A DNA stretch of 64,000 nucleotides. It comes from Acinetobacter calcoaceticus ANC 3811 (GTDB lineage: Bacteria > Pseudomonadota > Gammaproteobacteria > Pseudomonadales > Moraxellaceae). Below the pieces are notes generated by a model. That model ran no database searches. It worked only from the letters and a program-made list of their open reading frames with translations, and was not told where the DNA came from. Below are positions 39,710 through 49,364 of this stretch, piece after piece. Positions within the stretch are counted from its first letter, which is position 1. Each line of letters starts with the position of its first letter. Where the stretch lies: contig NZ_KB976986.1 in the NCBI RefSeq assembly GCF_000399665.1, forward strand, positions 3,156,733 through 3,220,732, given 5' to 3'. The translations under genes were made by a program, and so were the position numbers.

Positions 39710-39956
39710 TCTTGTGCAAGTAACCATACTGTAACTATGTGCTTTTTTTGTAAATATGTTTAACTTAAGTATTTGATTTTAAAATTTAAAATTAGAATGT
39801 TTTATTTTATTAAAATTGAGGATATTTTGTGTAGATCATAAAAAATGCTGTAAAAGTACCCAATTTTGTATGAGGATGTTACTAGTTAAACTTAAAATGA
39901 ACTGAAGAAAAATTAGAAATCAGATGAGTGAAATATAATGAGAAATACAAAGCAGG
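39710..39956. other. AT-rich spacer between porin and prfB promoters
   Basis: About 250 bases of low-GC sequence with no open frame of interest, no obvious hairpin and no repeat that I can see. Confidence 0.6.
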
Positions 39957-39985
39957 TTCGAAGATAACCGCAGCTATGCTAAAAT
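39957..39985 (+). promoter_or_regulatory. Candidate prfB promoter with extended -10
   Basis: TTCGAA, 17 bases, then TAAAAT preceded by TGC, an extended -10 arrangement. It sits 36 bases before the prfB GTG. Confidence 0.5.
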
Positions 39986-40021
39986 AATTGACTGTTTATC
40001 TGCTCTTATGGGAACACTCGC

Positions 40022-41117
40022 GTGGAAATTAATCCTTATCTAAACCAATTGAAAGACTTAACTGATCGTAGCCAAACACTACGGGGGTATCTTTGACTAC
40101 GATCTGAAAAAAGAGCGTTTAGAAGAAGTTTTACGTGAGTTAGAAGATCCTGCGATCTGGAATGACCAAAGCCGCGCTCAGGCCATGGCGAAAGAAAAGG
40201 GCGAACTAGAAAACGTTATTAATGTATTGGATGGGTTATCAACACAACTTGAAGATGCAAAAGCAATGTTGGATTTGGCTGTAGAAGCCGATGATGAAAG
40301 CTTGCTTGAAGATGTTCAGTCTGAACTTGGCGCTGCTGAAGATGAACTGGCTAAACTTGAATTCCGTCGTATGTTTAGTAACCCAATGGACCCGAATCCT
40401 TGCTATGTCGAGATTCAATCAGGTTCAGGTGGTACCGAAGCACAAGATTGGGCATCTATGCTATTACGTATGTATATGCGTTGGATTGAACGTCATGGTT
40501 TTAAAGCAGAGCTCATGGAAGTATCTGATGGTGACGTAGCTGGTATTAAGTCTGCAACGATTCGTGTTGAAGGTGAATATGCCTATGGTTGGTTACGCAC
40601 AGAGTCAGGTGTACACCGTTTAGTTCGTAAATCACCATTTGACAGTGGTAACCGCCGTCATACTTCGTTCTCGGCAGTGTTTATTTCCCCAGAAGTTGAT
40701 GACAATATTGAAATTGATATTAATCCTTCTGATGTTCGTACAGATACTTACCGTGCATCTGGTGCAGGTGGTCAGCATATTAACAAAACCGATTCGGCAG
40801 TCCGTTTAACTCACACTCCAACAGGTATTGTGGTGGCGTGTCAGAACCAGCGTTCGCAACATGCTAACCGTGACCACGCATGGAAACAGTTACGTGCGAA
40901 ATTGTATGAATTGGAAATGCAAAAACGTAATGACGCAGCTCAAGCGCTAGAAGACTCGAAGTCTGATATTGGTTGGGGAAGTCAAATTCGTTCATATGTA
41001 TTAGATGATTCGCGTATTAAAGATTTACGTACGGGTGTTGAAAACTCTAATACAGGTGCTGTTCTTGATGGTGACCTTGATCGCTTTATTGAGGCGAGCT
41101 TAAAACAAGGTTTATAA
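40022..41117 (+). CDS. prfB: Peptide chain release factor 2, programmed +1 frameshift
   Basis: RF2 reads UGA and UAA stops and is made here by frameshifting. A GTG at 40022 starts 24 codons ([23 protein letters not shown]). They run into TGA at 40094-40096 inside CTT-TGA-C, and slipping one base joins the frame that ends at 41117, giving about 364 residues. The joined protein reads [15 protein letters not shown] as in other RF2s. The SPF stop-recognition motif (RKSPFDSGN) and GGQ ([16 protein letters not shown]) are intact. Alanine occupies the position before SGAGGQ where E. coli K-12 has the less active Thr246. Confidence 0.95.
40082..40097 (+). promoter_or_regulatory. prfB autoregulatory frameshift site
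   Basis: CGGGGGTATCTTTGAC: an internal ribosome-binding-like GGGGG three bases before CTT, then the in-frame TGA followed by C, the weakest stop context. Low RF2 favours the shift and so restores RF2. Confidence 0.93.
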
Positions 41118-41233
41118 GAGTCTGCTGAACTTTTAGTTTAAATACAGTTCATCTATGAATATGTAGAACTCTTGGATTTTTAGCGATTAAAACGGCAAAG
41201 CAGTTCAGTCTTCGAATGTTAATCGAAAAAATG

Positions 41234-41293
41234 CGATATGAATATCGAAAAAAACAGATATGAATATCGCGGAAATGCGATATGATGTTTTCG
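41234..41293 (+). promoter_or_regulatory. Three CGATATGAATATCG-type repeats, ArsR operator candidate
   Basis: CGATATGAATATCG (41234-41247) and AGATATGAATATCG (41256-41269) start 22 bases apart, two helical turns. A third, looser copy CGATATGATGTTTTCG is at 41278-41293. Each is a dyad (GATAT/ATATC). They lie 45-105 bases before the ArsR gene. Confidence 0.65.
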
Positions 41294-41338
41294 AAATGCT
41301 GAATAAAGCTTTGTTCGTTTAAAAGACGTGTTGAGCCT

Positions 41339-41641
41339 ATGGATATTGATGCAATTAGCAAAGCCCTTTCCAATCCGCTACGTCGGCAAATTTTGCAATG
41401 GTTGAAAGAACCTGACCATTATTTACCAGTGGAAGAGTGTGGTGGTAGTTTTGAGAAAGGTGTTTGTGCAGGTCATATTGAGCGGTTGGGCAAAGTAGCG
41501 CAGTCTACAATGTCGAATCATTTGTCTGTTTTACAACAGGCGGGCCTAATTCAGGTCCAAAAATATGGTCAATGGTCTTATTTTTCACGTAACGAAGCTT
41601 TGATTCAGCAATATATCGAACATTTAAAACAAACACTTTAA
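41339..41641 (+). CDS. ArsR-family transcriptional regulator
   Basis: A 100-residue winged-helix protein. ISKALSNPLRRQILQWL is the family opening. The recognition helix lies at about 52-70 (VAQSTMSNHLSVLQQAGLI), followed by the wing VQKYGQWSYFSRN. Two cysteines, Cys34 and Cys43 (EECGGSFEKGVC), sit between helix 2 and the recognition region and could sense electrophiles or oxidants. They are not the ELCVCDL metal motif. It is 28 bases upstream of an alkene reductase and is preceded by three dyad repeats, so it probably represses both genes. Confidence 0.85.
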   Translation: MDIDAISKALSNPLRRQILQWLKEPDHYLPVEECGGSFEKGVCAGHIERLGKVAQSTMSNHLSVLQQAGLIQVQKYGQWSYFSRNEALIQQYIEHLKQTL

Positions 41642-41669
41642 CGATATTAAAGTGTAAGTCGAGGCGACA

Positions 41670-42728
41670 ATGGCTGAACTCAATACTCCTTTAACGGTTG
41701 GTGATTTTGAAATCAAAAATCGATTAGTAATGGCTCCATTAACGCGTGCGCGTAGTGGTGAAAGTCGAGTACCTAATGATTTAATGGTTGAATATTATCA
41801 ACAGCGTGCAAATGCTGGTCTTATTTTGACTGAAGCAACAGTGATTGGTTCAAAAACTGTAGGTTATGCAGAAACCCCAGGATTATGGTCACAAGAGCAA
41901 GCACAAGCTTGGAATAAAATTATTGAGGCAGTTCATGCTCAAGGTTCAAAAATTGTAGCTCAACTTTGGCATGTGGGTCGTATTTCGCATCCTGAACTTT
42001 TAGATGGTGATATTCCTGTTGCACCAAGTGCAATTCAACCTGCGGGTGAAGTGAGTTTATTACGTCCTAAACGTCCGTATGTAAAACCGCGTGCACTTTC
42101 ACTTGAAGAAGTGAAAGAGGTTGTTGCTCAATATAAACATTCAGCAGAATTGGCTAAAGCAGCTGGTTTTGATGGTGTTGAATTACACGCAGCGAATGGT
42201 TACTTAATTGACCAGTTCCTTCAAAGTAATACGAATCAACGTGATGACGAATACGGTGGTCCTGTTGAAAACCGTGCACGCTTATTATTAGAAGTCGTTG
42301 ATGCATTTATTGAAGTGTGGGGCGCTGGCCGAGTAGGTGTACATATTGCACCACGTGGTGATTCACACGATATGGGTGATGAAAACCCGTTAGCAACTTT
42401 TGGTTATGTGGTTGAACAATTGAGCCAACGTAATGTTGCTTTCATCTTCTCTCGTGAATATGAAGCTGCTGATAGTATTAGCCCTAAACTTCGTGAAAAA
42501 TTTAATGGTGTATGGATTGCGAATGAGAACCTAACACCAGAGTCAGCAAAACGTATTTTGCATGATGGTGAAGCTGATGCAGTATCTTTTGGTAAAGCAT
42601 ATATTGCCAACCCAGATCTTTTACAGCGTTTAGAGCAAGACTTACCTTTAAATGAACTTCAACCAACAACTTTATATGCGAAAGGTGCTGAAGGTTATAC
42701 AGACTATCCAACGCTAGAAGCTTCATAA
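41670..42728 (+). CDS. Alkene reductase, Old Yellow Enzyme family
   Basis: A 352-residue FMN-dependent ene-reductase (NemA/XenB-like). Landmarks are KNRLVMAPLTRARSG, AQLWHVGRISHPE (His near the active site), GFDGVELHAANGYLIDQFLQ with the catalytic His-Ala-Ala-Asn, NQRDDEYGGPVENRARLL, and SFGKAYIANPDLLQRL at the FMN phosphate site. It reduces activated C=C bonds of quinones, enones or nitro compounds. GAGGCGACA precedes the ATG. The upstream ArsR gene makes an electrophile-response operon likely, comparable in logic to NemR-NemA. Confidence 0.92.
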   Translation: MAELNTPLTVGDFEIKNRLVMAPLTRARSGESRVPNDLMVEYYQQRANAGLILTEATVIGSKTVGYAETPGLWSQEQAQAWNKIIEAVHAQGSKIVAQLWHVGRISHPELLDGDIPVAPSAIQPAGEVSLLRPKRPYVKPRALSLEEVKEVVAQYKHSAELAKAAGFDGVELHAANGYLIDQFLQSNTNQRDDEYGGPVENRARLLLEVVDAFIEVWGAGRVGVHIAPRGDSHDMGDENPLATFGYVVEQLSQRNVAFIFSREYEAADSISPKLREKFNGVWIANENLTPESAKRILHDGEADAVSFGKAYIANPDLLQRLEQDLPLNELQPTTLYAKGAEGYTDYPTLEAS

Positions 42729-42792
42729 TTTTTTGAACAGATGATTTACTGACTTATTTGATTTATGGGCTCAGTAAATCGCTTTTCCTTGT

Positions 42793-42831
42793 AATGGTAG
42801 AGTTTAGGTATCGAAACTCTGCCATTTTTTC
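42793..42831 (+). terminator. Terminator after the alkene reductase
   Basis: AATGGTAGAGTTT/AAACTCTGCCATT with an eight-base loop and T6. Confidence 0.87.
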
Positions 42832-42885
42832 TATCTATGTTATATTTTCCCCAGTTTTAAACTTTGACTATTTGAGGCAAACCGC

Positions 42886-44178
42886 TTGGCGACCCCATTT
42901 TGGTACAACACCGCACTCCATTTATTAAAACCTTTTTACCACTGGCGGATAAAAAAACGTGCAGAAAGCCAGGAATTATATAATCAGGAATGTCTTGAAA
43001 GATTTGGGCCGTTTGAATCTCCGAAAAATGTGAGAGCAATTTGGTTCCATGCTGTTTCGGTTGGAGAAACCAATGCTGCGCAGCCTTTAATCGAGCATTA
43101 TCTTAAACTTGGACAACCTGTTTTGGTTACCAATACGACTAAAACCGGGCAGGCACGCGCTAAATCATTATTTTTAAAAGCACCTTATTTAGATTTATTT
43201 CAAGCAGTTTATTTGCCTGTTGATCAAAAGCATCTTTTAAAACAATTTTTTGAGTTGTATCAGCCAAAACTTTTAGCATTGGTTGAAACTGAACTTTGGC
43301 CAAATTTAATCGATCAAGCCAAGCTACAACAGGTTCCTTGTTTATTGTTAAATGCGCGGTTATCAGAAAAATCAGCTAAAGGTTATAGTCGAGTTTCAGG
43401 TCTAACAGCAGGAATGCTGAAACAAATTGACTGGGTGTTGGCACAAGATAATGCTACTCGTCAACGCTATGTCGAGCTTGGCTTAGATCAACAAAAAAGT
43501 CAGGTGGTTGGAAATATTAAATTTGATATTCACGCACCAGAAGCATTTATAAATCAGGCAGCAAAGTTACACCAGCTATGGTATTTGGGCCAACGAAAAG
43601 TACTGACAATTGCCAGTACACATGCACCCGAAGAACAACAAATTTTGCAGGCACTTCAGCCTTATTTAAAGTCAGATCCAGAGTTAGTTTGTATTGTCGT
43701 ACCTCGACATCCTGAACGTTTCGACGAAGTATTTGAAATTTGCCAAAACCTAGATTTAATTACTCATCGTAGAAGTTTGAACCAAAGTATTCATCCGAGT
43801 ACACAGGTTTATCTAGCTGATAGTATGGGTGAGCTTTGGTTATGGTACGCCTTAAGTCAGGTGTGTTTTGTGGGTGGTTCTTTAAATGAGCCGGGTGGTG
43901 GACATAATATTTTAGAGCCTATGGTTTTGAATGTGCCGACCGTAATTGGACCTCGTTACTTTAATTTCCAAACCATTGTCGATGAATTTATTGACGAAAA
44001 TGGTGTGTTGATTGCTCAAGACGCTGAGCAAGTTGTGGCAATTTGGATGGCATGTTTAGCTGAACCTGATCAGAGCCAACAAGTGGTGGAACAAGCGCAT
44101 AAAGTCTTGCAACGTAACCAAGGTTCATTGCAAAAACATATTGGCGTAATTAATCGGTATTTGGCCGATAAATCATGA
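42886..44178 (+). CDS. waaA: Kdo transferase
   Basis: A 430-residue GT30 enzyme that transfers Kdo to lipid IVA at the inner membrane. N-terminal hydrophobic segment ALHLLKPFYHWRIKKRAESQ, then the catalytic Glu in FHAVSVGETNAAQPLIEHY, LVETELWPNLI, ASTHAPEEQ, VPRHPERF and GGSLNEPGGGHNILEPM. The start is a TTG at 42886 with GAGG eight bases upstream; I see no better candidate. Its stop overlaps the rsmE ATG by four bases (ATGA). Confidence 0.93.
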   Translation: MATPFWYNTALHLLKPFYHWRIKKRAESQELYNQECLERFGPFESPKNVRAIWFHAVSVGETNAAQPLIEHYLKLGQPVLVTNTTKTGQARAKSLFLKAPYLDLFQAVYLPVDQKHLLKQFFELYQPKLLALVETELWPNLIDQAKLQQVPCLLLNARLSEKSAKGYSRVSGLTAGMLKQIDWVLAQDNATRQRYVELGLDQQKSQVVGNIKFDIHAPEAFINQAAKLHQLWYLGQRKVLTIASTHAPEEQQILQALQPYLKSDPELVCIVVPRHPERFDEVFEICQNLDLITHRRSLNQSIHPSTQVYLADSMGELWLWYALSQVCFVGGSLNEPGGGHNILEPMVLNVPTVIGPRYFNFQTIVDEFIDENGVLIAQDAEQVVAIWMACLAEPDQSQQVVEQAHKVLQRNQGSLQKHIGVINRYLADKS

Positions 44179-44882
44179 ATATCGTTTTGCTAGAACCTGA
44201 AGATGTTCAGTCAGACACGTGGTCAATTCATTCAAAGCGCCAATTACAGCATTTACGTGAACATCTTGATATTACGGTGGGCCAAAATCTAAAAGTTGGT
44301 GTTCGTAATGGCGCTCGTTATACGACCGAGATTATTTCGATTAACGAGCAAGAAGTTTGTATAAGCCCTATTAGTGAAGAAGCTGTCCCTGCAAAACTCC
44401 CGGTTCATTTAATCGTAGCTTTACCTAGGCCCAAAGTTTTACGTCGTTTAATCATGGACAGTGTGACTTTAGGGGTCGAAAAGATTAGTCTGATTCATAG
44501 TTATCGCGTCGATAAAAGTTATTGGCAAACTCCATTTTTGCAACAACTCGACAACTATGTGACTTTAGGGCTTGAGCAAGCAGGTGACACGATTGTTCCT
44601 GAAATTCAAATGTACAAACGCTTTAAACCTTTTGTTGAAGATGTTTTGCCAAGCTTAATTTCGAAAGAAACACCCGCTTATGTGGCTCATCCTTATGCCG
44701 AGCAGAGCATGCCCGTCAATATTCCACATGCTTGTAGTGTAGTTGTTGGACCTGAAGGTGGTTTTATTCCCTATGAAATTGATTTGCTCACAAAAAACGG
44801 CTGCCAAGCTGTGAGCTTAGGCAACCGTATTTTAAGAACTGAAACGTCTATTTCTTATATTTTAGGTCGTTTATTTAGTTAA
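44175..44882 (+). CDS. rsmE: 16S rRNA (uracil1498-N3)-methyltransferase
   Basis: A 235-residue SPOUT methyltransferase. SKRQLQHLREHLDITVGQ belongs to the N-terminal PUA-like part. LPRPKVLRRLIMDSVTLGVEKISLIHS begins the SPOUT domain and VVGPEGGFIPYEIDLL with LGNRILRTETS forms the SAM knot. It is translationally coupled to waaA. Its 3' end overlaps the convergent MscS gene by 12 bases. Confidence 0.93.
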   Translation: MNIVLLEPEDVQSDTWSIHSKRQLQHLREHLDITVGQNLKVGVRNGARYTTEIISINEQEVCISPISEEAVPAKLPVHLIVALPRPKVLRRLIMDSVTLGVEKISLIHSYRVDKSYWQTPFLQQLDNYVTLGLEQAGDTIVPEIQMYKRFKPFVEDVLPSLISKETPAYVAHPYAEQSMPVNIPHACSVVVGPEGGFIPYEIDLLTKNGCQAVSLGNRILRTETSISYILGRLFS

Positions 44883-45842
44883 TGCTTCAGGGTTTAAAAG
44901 TGGCTGATTTGCTGCCATTTTTAATTCCTGAATTGGGTAAGGAATATTAATTCCGTTCGCATTAAAAGCTTGTTTGACCTGAGCTTGAATGGTGCTCGTA
45001 GATGACGAAATATCAGTTTCAGTCGTATCAACCCACCAGCGTACAGTCAGGTTAACCGAGAAATCTGCTAACGCTGTAACGTTAACCGAGAAGGCTGGCT
45101 GACTGAGTACATTTCGGTCATTATTAAGAATATCTAAAATAATCTGCTTGGCTTTTTGTTCGTCATCTTCGTATCCAATTCCGACTACAAACTCACAGCG
45201 TCGTTGTTGATAAGCAGTATTTACAGTTAAAGCACTTGTATAAACAGTTGCGTTTGGAATAACAATGCGACGGCCATCTGGCGAGCGTAAGAATGTTGCA
45301 CGAATTTGAATATCTTCAACAGTTCCTTCAAGCGAATTGACAACAATGGAATCGCCAATGCGGAATGGCTCGCTTAATAAGATTAAGATGCCTGACAGTA
45401 AGTTTTGAAAGATGTCTTTAAATGCAAAACCAATAGCGACAGAACCAATTCCAAGAGCACTCATAAGTTGCCCTGGTGTAAACCCTGGAATCGAGATCAC
45501 TAAAGCAATTAAGAAACCAAAGAATAAAATCGCTGTACTGCCTACACGGTTTAAGACCAAAACGAGGTTTTGGCGCGTGTAAGAGCGGTTTTCTAAGGTT
45601 TTACGAACAAAGAACTTAAATAATTTGGTCAGTAGCCAAAAAATAATAAAAACGATAATCGCAATACATATATAAGGCACACGTTCCCAGAAGTTATCCA
45701 CGATTTTATCAATTGTGGTATAGGCATCATGATACTTTTCGGTATGCGCTAAAACCGTTTGAGTGGTTTTAGTACCCGCTTCTTGCAAAAGTTCGCCTGT
45801 ATTTTTTGCGACATCCGTTAAGGATTTTTGTTCATCAGCCAC
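44871..45842 (-). CDS. Small-conductance mechanosensitive channel (MscS family)
   Basis: A channel of about 323 residues. Three or so membrane helices lie at residues 45-165. TM3 carries the Gly/Ala-rich pore pattern ALGIGSVAIGFAFKDIFQNLLSGILIL, followed by the beta domain (FRIGDSIVVNSLEGTVEDIQIRATFLR) and a mixed C-terminal domain. It releases osmolytes on hypo-osmotic shock. The frame opens with TTG at 45854; GTG 45842 with GAG upstream looks better. The N terminus (ADEQKSLTDVAKNTG) is an extra helical segment before TM1. Confidence 0.9.
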   Translation of the reverse strand: MADEQKSLTDVAKNTGELLQEAGTKTTQTVLAHTEKYHDAYTTIDKIVDNFWERVPYICIAIIVFIIFWLLTKLFKFFVRKTLENRSYTRQNLVLVLNRVGSTAILFFGFLIALVISIPGFTPGQLMSALGIGSVAIGFAFKDIFQNLLSGILILLSEPFRIGDSIVVNSLEGTVEDIQIRATFLRSPDGRRIVIPNATVYTSALTVNTAYQQRRCEFVVGIGYEDDEQKAKQIILDILNNDRNVLSQPAFSVNVTALADFSVNLTVRWWVDTTETDISSSTSTIQAQVKQAFNANGINIPYPIQELKMAANQPLLNPEALTK

Positions 45843-45957
45843 GGCAAGTCTCAATTAAAAAAAAATTTATGAAAGCGATTTTCGGCTTTCATCATAGTAG
45901 GAGATAAAATGTGCGCCTACTATAATGAGTTCATCTAAATAATAAAGTGTTTTTTAA

Positions 45958-46533
45958 TTAAAAGTATTCCGTTCCTTTTTGTAAGATTTGTGTCGGTGTT
46001 TCTAAGGTATCAGTCCCTGAGAAATAATAAAAAATTCCTGCTGTTGAAATAAGGCTAACTAAAATAGCGACTAAAATAAGCCAAGCCATGAGTTTTTCTA
46101 TAAACGTTGCTGGTCGAACAGGGCCGTACTCATTTGGACCTGCTGTACCTGAGGCAAGCAGTAAATAAATCATAAAAAAGAACTGAACAACTGGAATGAA
46201 CAACAGTAATCCCATCCAGCCACTCTTATTTAGATCGTGCAAGCGTCGAACAACGAGAACAATATTTAAATAAATTAAAAACAGCGAAAAAGCCCAGACC
46301 ACTAAAGCACTGGCTCCAGAAAGAGAGCTATAAAATTCAAAATTAAATAAATTGCTTGAAAGCTGAAAACTTCCAAGAAATGAGGCCAAAATGAAATAGC
46401 CCAAGAGGGTGACTAAATAAATCAGTCCATAACCACCTAAATAGCTCATACGATTAAAGCGTCCATGAATTGAAAACGGACTATCTCTAAAAGGGAGCTG
46501 AGGTGGGCGTGAGGAGCTTGTTTGGGCAAACAT
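45958..46533 (-). CDS. DUF805 membrane protein
   Basis: A 191-residue protein. A Ser/Pro-rich N terminus is followed by FSIHGRFNRMSYLGGYGLIYLV, the usual DUF805 opening with its polar RFNR motif. Four membrane helices and the family motif RRLHDLNKSGWMGLLLFIPVV follow. Function is unknown. Located between MscS and acs; its own ATG is at 46533. Confidence 0.85.
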   Translation of the reverse strand: MFAQTSSSRPPQLPFRDSPFSIHGRFNRMSYLGGYGLIYLVTLLGYFILASFLGSFQLSSNLFNFEFYSSLSGASALVVWAFSLFLIYLNIVLVVRRLHDLNKSGWMGLLLFIPVVQFFFMIYLLLASGTAGPNEYGPVRPATFIEKLMAWLILVAILVSLISTAGIFYYFSGTDTLETPTQILQKGTEYF

Positions 46534-46704
46534 ATTATTTTATTCCTGTGTTGCGTATGAGAGACAAAATAATCTTTGTTGATGATCAAAACCATCAAAT
46601 CTTGCAAAAATTATAAAAGTAAAAGCTATAGACAAATGTTTTAAATCAACTTAATTTTATAAAAATGTTCACAATTTCGTATGCTTGAGTAAGTGGTTAA
46701 TATA

Positions 46705-46732
46705 TGACCAAAGTCGCATTGTTTGGACTTTG
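46705..46732 (+). promoter_or_regulatory. Candidate CrbR operator upstream of acs
   Basis: TGACCAAAGTCG (46705-46716) matches the sequences before DUF485-actP and the gene at 52929. A second CAAAGTC in inverted orientation (GACTTTG, 46726-46732) makes a perfect 7-bp dyad with a 10-base spacer. It lies about 95-120 bases before the acs start. Confidence 0.55.
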
Positions 46733-46827
46733 AAAGAGTCATCATACTGCAAAGGCATGCAAATAAGATCCAGTAAAATAATAGCCACAGTCTCGAGATG
46801 GGATGCACAAGATCAAGGAAGTTGCGT

Positions 46828-48777
46828 ATGAATGAGATCTATCCAGTACCAGAGGAATTTAAAAAAACAGCTCGTACTGTTGAAGCAGACTACTTTAAAC
46901 GTTATCAACACTCTATCGAGAACCCTGATGAATTCTGGGCAGAGCAAGCTAAAATTGTCGATTGGATAAAGCCATTTACCCAAGTTAAAAATACGAGTTT
47001 TGACAAAGACAATTTCAAAATTGAATGGTTTGCTGATGGTGAGTTGAACGTGTCAGCAAACTGCCTAGACAGGCATCTTAAAGAACATCCACATAAACCT
47101 GCAATTATTTGGGAAGGTGACCATCCTTCTCGTCATAAAATCGTTTCTTATAAAGAATTACACGACGAAGTCTGCCGCTTTGCCAACGTTTTAAAGAAAT
47201 ATGGTATTGGTAAAGGTGACCGTGTTGTGCTGTATATGCCAATGGTGACAGAAGCTGCAATTGCCATGTTGGCCTGTACTCGTATTGGTGCGGTTCACTG
47301 TGTGGTCTTTGGTGGGTTCTCGCCAGACTCTTTAGCAAGCCGTATTGAAGATAGCCAAGCTAAACTGGTGATTACCGCAGACTCAAGTCTACGTGCTGGA
47401 AAACTCTTACCACTCAAAGAAAATGTTGATTTGGCTCTAGAGTTGCCGGGCACAGAGTGCGTTGAAAATGTAGTGGTGGTTTACCGTAATGCGAACCCGA
47501 TTGAAATGAAACCGGGCCGTGATTTGTGGTATCACCTCATTATTATGGAAGTGGATGCAAACTGTCTTCCAGAACCTATGAAGGCTGAAGACCCCTTATT
47601 TATTCTCTATACATCCGGTTCGACAGGTAAACCGAAAGGTGTTTTGCATACTACAGGTGGTTATCTGGTGTATGTGGCAAGTACCTTTAAAGAGGTCTTC
47701 GATTTAAAACAAGATGATGTGTACTGGTGTACAGCCGATGTAGGCTGGATTACAGGACATAGTTATTTGCTCTATGGCCCACTTGCAAATGGTACTACAA
47801 CTTTAATGTTTGAGGGTGTACCTCAGTATCCAACTTGGGCACGCCTTGGCCATGTGGTCGATAAGCACAAAGTCTCTATTTTATATACGGCCCCAACCGC
47901 GATTCGCGCCATGATGCGAGAAGGTGATTCATTTGTACGTGAAAGTAACCGTAGTAGCTTGCGTTTACTTGGTTCGGTCGGTGAGCCTATTAACCCTGAA
48001 GCTTGGAACTGGTACTACAACGTTGTTGGTGAAGGTCGCTGCCCAATTGTTGATACATGGTGGCAAACCGAAACAGGCGGTATTTTGATTGCACCATTAC
48101 CGGGTGCAACAGCTTTAAAACCGGGTTCAGCAACACGTCCATTATTTGGTATTCAACCAGCCATTGTAGATGGCGAAGGCAATGAGCTAGTAGGGGCTGT
48201 AGAAGGTAATCTGGTCATTAAAGATTCATGGCCGGGCCAGATGCGTACCATTTGGGGTGACCCAGACCGTTTTATTGAGGCGTATTTCTCGACCTTTAAA
48301 AATACCTATTTTACAGGTGATGGCGTCCGCCGTGATGAAGACGGCTATTATTGGATCACAGGTCGTGTTGATGATGTTTTGAACGTTTCTGGACATCGTC
48401 TGGGTACTGCTGAAATTGAAAGTGCTTTGGTGTCACATGAAACTGTGGCAGAAGCTGCCGTCGTGGGAATGCCTCATGACATTAAAGGGCAGGGTATTTG
48501 TACTTTTGTGACCTTGCAAGCGGGTGTTCCAGAGTCGGAAGAACTACGTAAAGAATTAATTAATTGGGTGCGTAAAGTGCTTGGGCCTGTGGCTTCACCT
48601 GATGCACTACACTGGGCACCAGCATTACCTAAAACGCGTTCGGGTAAAATCATGCGCCGTATTTTAAGAAAAATCGCGGCAAATGAGCTTGATAGTTTAG
48701 GTGATACTTCAACTTTGGCTGAACCTGCTGTGGTAGATCAGCTCATTGCAACGGTTTACCCCGATAAGCAAAGCTAA
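46828..48777 (+). CDS. acs: Acetyl-CoA synthetase
   Basis: A 649-residue adenylate-forming ligase that activates acetate to acetyl-CoA through acetyl-[23 protein letters not shown] is the AMP motif, [10 protein letters not shown] and [28 protein letters not shown] bind nucleotide, and [14 protein letters not shown] holds the lysine that is acetylated for control in this family. The frame opens at 46798, but ATG 46828 has AAGGA eight bases upstream. With actP, crbS and crbR nearby this is the high-affinity acetate route. Confidence 0.97.
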   Translation: MNEIYPVPEEFKKTARTVEADYFKRYQHSIENPDEFWAEQAKIVDWIKPFTQVKNTSFDKDNFKIEWFADGELNVSANCLDRHLKEHPHKPAIIWEGDHPSRHKIVSYKELHDEVCRFANVLKKYGIGKGDRVVLYMPMVTEAAIAMLACTRIGAVHCVVFGGFSPDSLASRIEDSQAKLVITADSSLRAGKLLPLKENVDLALELPGTECVENVVVVYRNANPIEMKPGRDLWYHLIIMEVDANCLPEPMKAEDPLFILYTSGSTGKPKGVLHTTGGYLVYVASTFKEVFDLKQDDVYWCTADVGWITGHSYLLYGPLANGTTTLMFEGVPQYPTWARLGHVVDKHKVSILYTAPTAIRAMMREGDSFVRESNRSSLRLLGSVGEPINPEAWNWYYNVVGEGRCPIVDTWWQTETGGILIAPLPGATALKPGSATRPLFGIQPAIVDGEGNELVGAVEGNLVIKDSWPGQMRTIWGDPDRFIEAYFSTFKNTYFTGDGVRRDEDGYYWITGRVDDVLNVSGHRLGTAEIESALVSHETVAEAAVVGMPHDIKGQGICTFVTLQAGVPESEELRKELINWVRKVLGPVASPDALHWAPALPKTRSGKIMRRILRKIAANELDSLGDTSTLAEPAVVDQLIATVYPDKQS

Positions 48778-48781
48778 TTTT

Positions 48782-48808
48782 AAAAAAGCCCCATTTGGGG
48801 CTTTTTTA
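48782..48808. terminator. Terminator after acs
   Basis: AAAAAAGCCCCATTTGGGGCTTTTTT, symmetrical stem between convergent genes. Confidence 0.92.
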
Positions 48809-48818
48809 TTAAGCTTTA

Positions 48819-49361
48819 TTAAGAGCTTGCTAAAAAATCAGTAGTATTTTGTACATTCGCAAACGTGCTAAGGGCAGTTAAAAAAGCAGTTTGTACATCT
48901 TCTGCTTTTGCAGTCTTCCCAGCATAGCTTAAATCACGAGTTGCGGTGGCATCTGCAATTAAGATGGGTTGATAGCCCAGTTCTTTGGCTGCACGTGTAC
49001 CTGAATCAATACACATGTGAGTCATCATGCCTGTAATCACGAGTTGCTCAATTTGATGTGCTTTTAAAAGTTCATCTAAATTGGTTTCTAAAAAACTGTT
49101 TGGATAATGCTTTATCACGATTAATGACTCATCGTGAGCACTAAGTTCAGGGTGAAGTAAAACCCCATCTGTATTTTCTTGGAAGAAACTCGCTTGTGGC
49201 GGGTTAATATGTTGTACATAAATAATTGGTAAATTTTTCTCGTTAAAATATTGTTCAAGCTGCTTTATTTTTTCTAACGCTTGCTCTGGTCCAACCAATT
49301 CCATTTTGCCATTTTTAAAATAATCATTTTGTACATCGATAACTAATAGTGCTTGTTTCAT
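48819..49361 (-). CDS. Cysteine hydrolase of the isochorismatase family
   Basis: A 180-residue hydrolase with a complete catalytic triad: Asp9 (LLVIDVQNDYF), Lys84 (VIKHYPNSF) and Cys117 (MMTHMCIDSGTRAAKELG). The family hydrolyses isochorismate, nicotinamide and other small amides; the sequence does not say which. I chose the ATG at 49361 over the longer frame to 49412 because the family begins there. It is divergent from an Lrp-family regulator, and a perfect 12-bp dyad lies four bases upstream of the start. Confidence 0.85.
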   Translation of the reverse strand: MKQALLVIDVQNDYFKNGKMELVGPEQALEKIKQLEQYFNEKNLPIIYVQHINPPQASFFQENTDGVLLHPELSAHDESLIVIKHYPNSFLETNLDELLKAHQIEQLVITGMMTHMCIDSGTRAAKELGYQPILIADATATRDLSYAGKTAKAEDVQTAFLTALSTFANVQNTTDFLASS

Positions 49362-49364
49362 AAG

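Noticed and set aside
40022..40184. prfB could be read as a broken or mis-assembled gene
   Set aside because: The TGA lies inside the conserved slippery CTTTGAC with an upstream GGGGG, and the +1 frame restores the exact RF2 sequence.
41149..41373. 74-codon minus-strand open frame before the ArsR gene
   Set aside because: It spans the operator repeats and the ArsR start, and has no homology I recognise.
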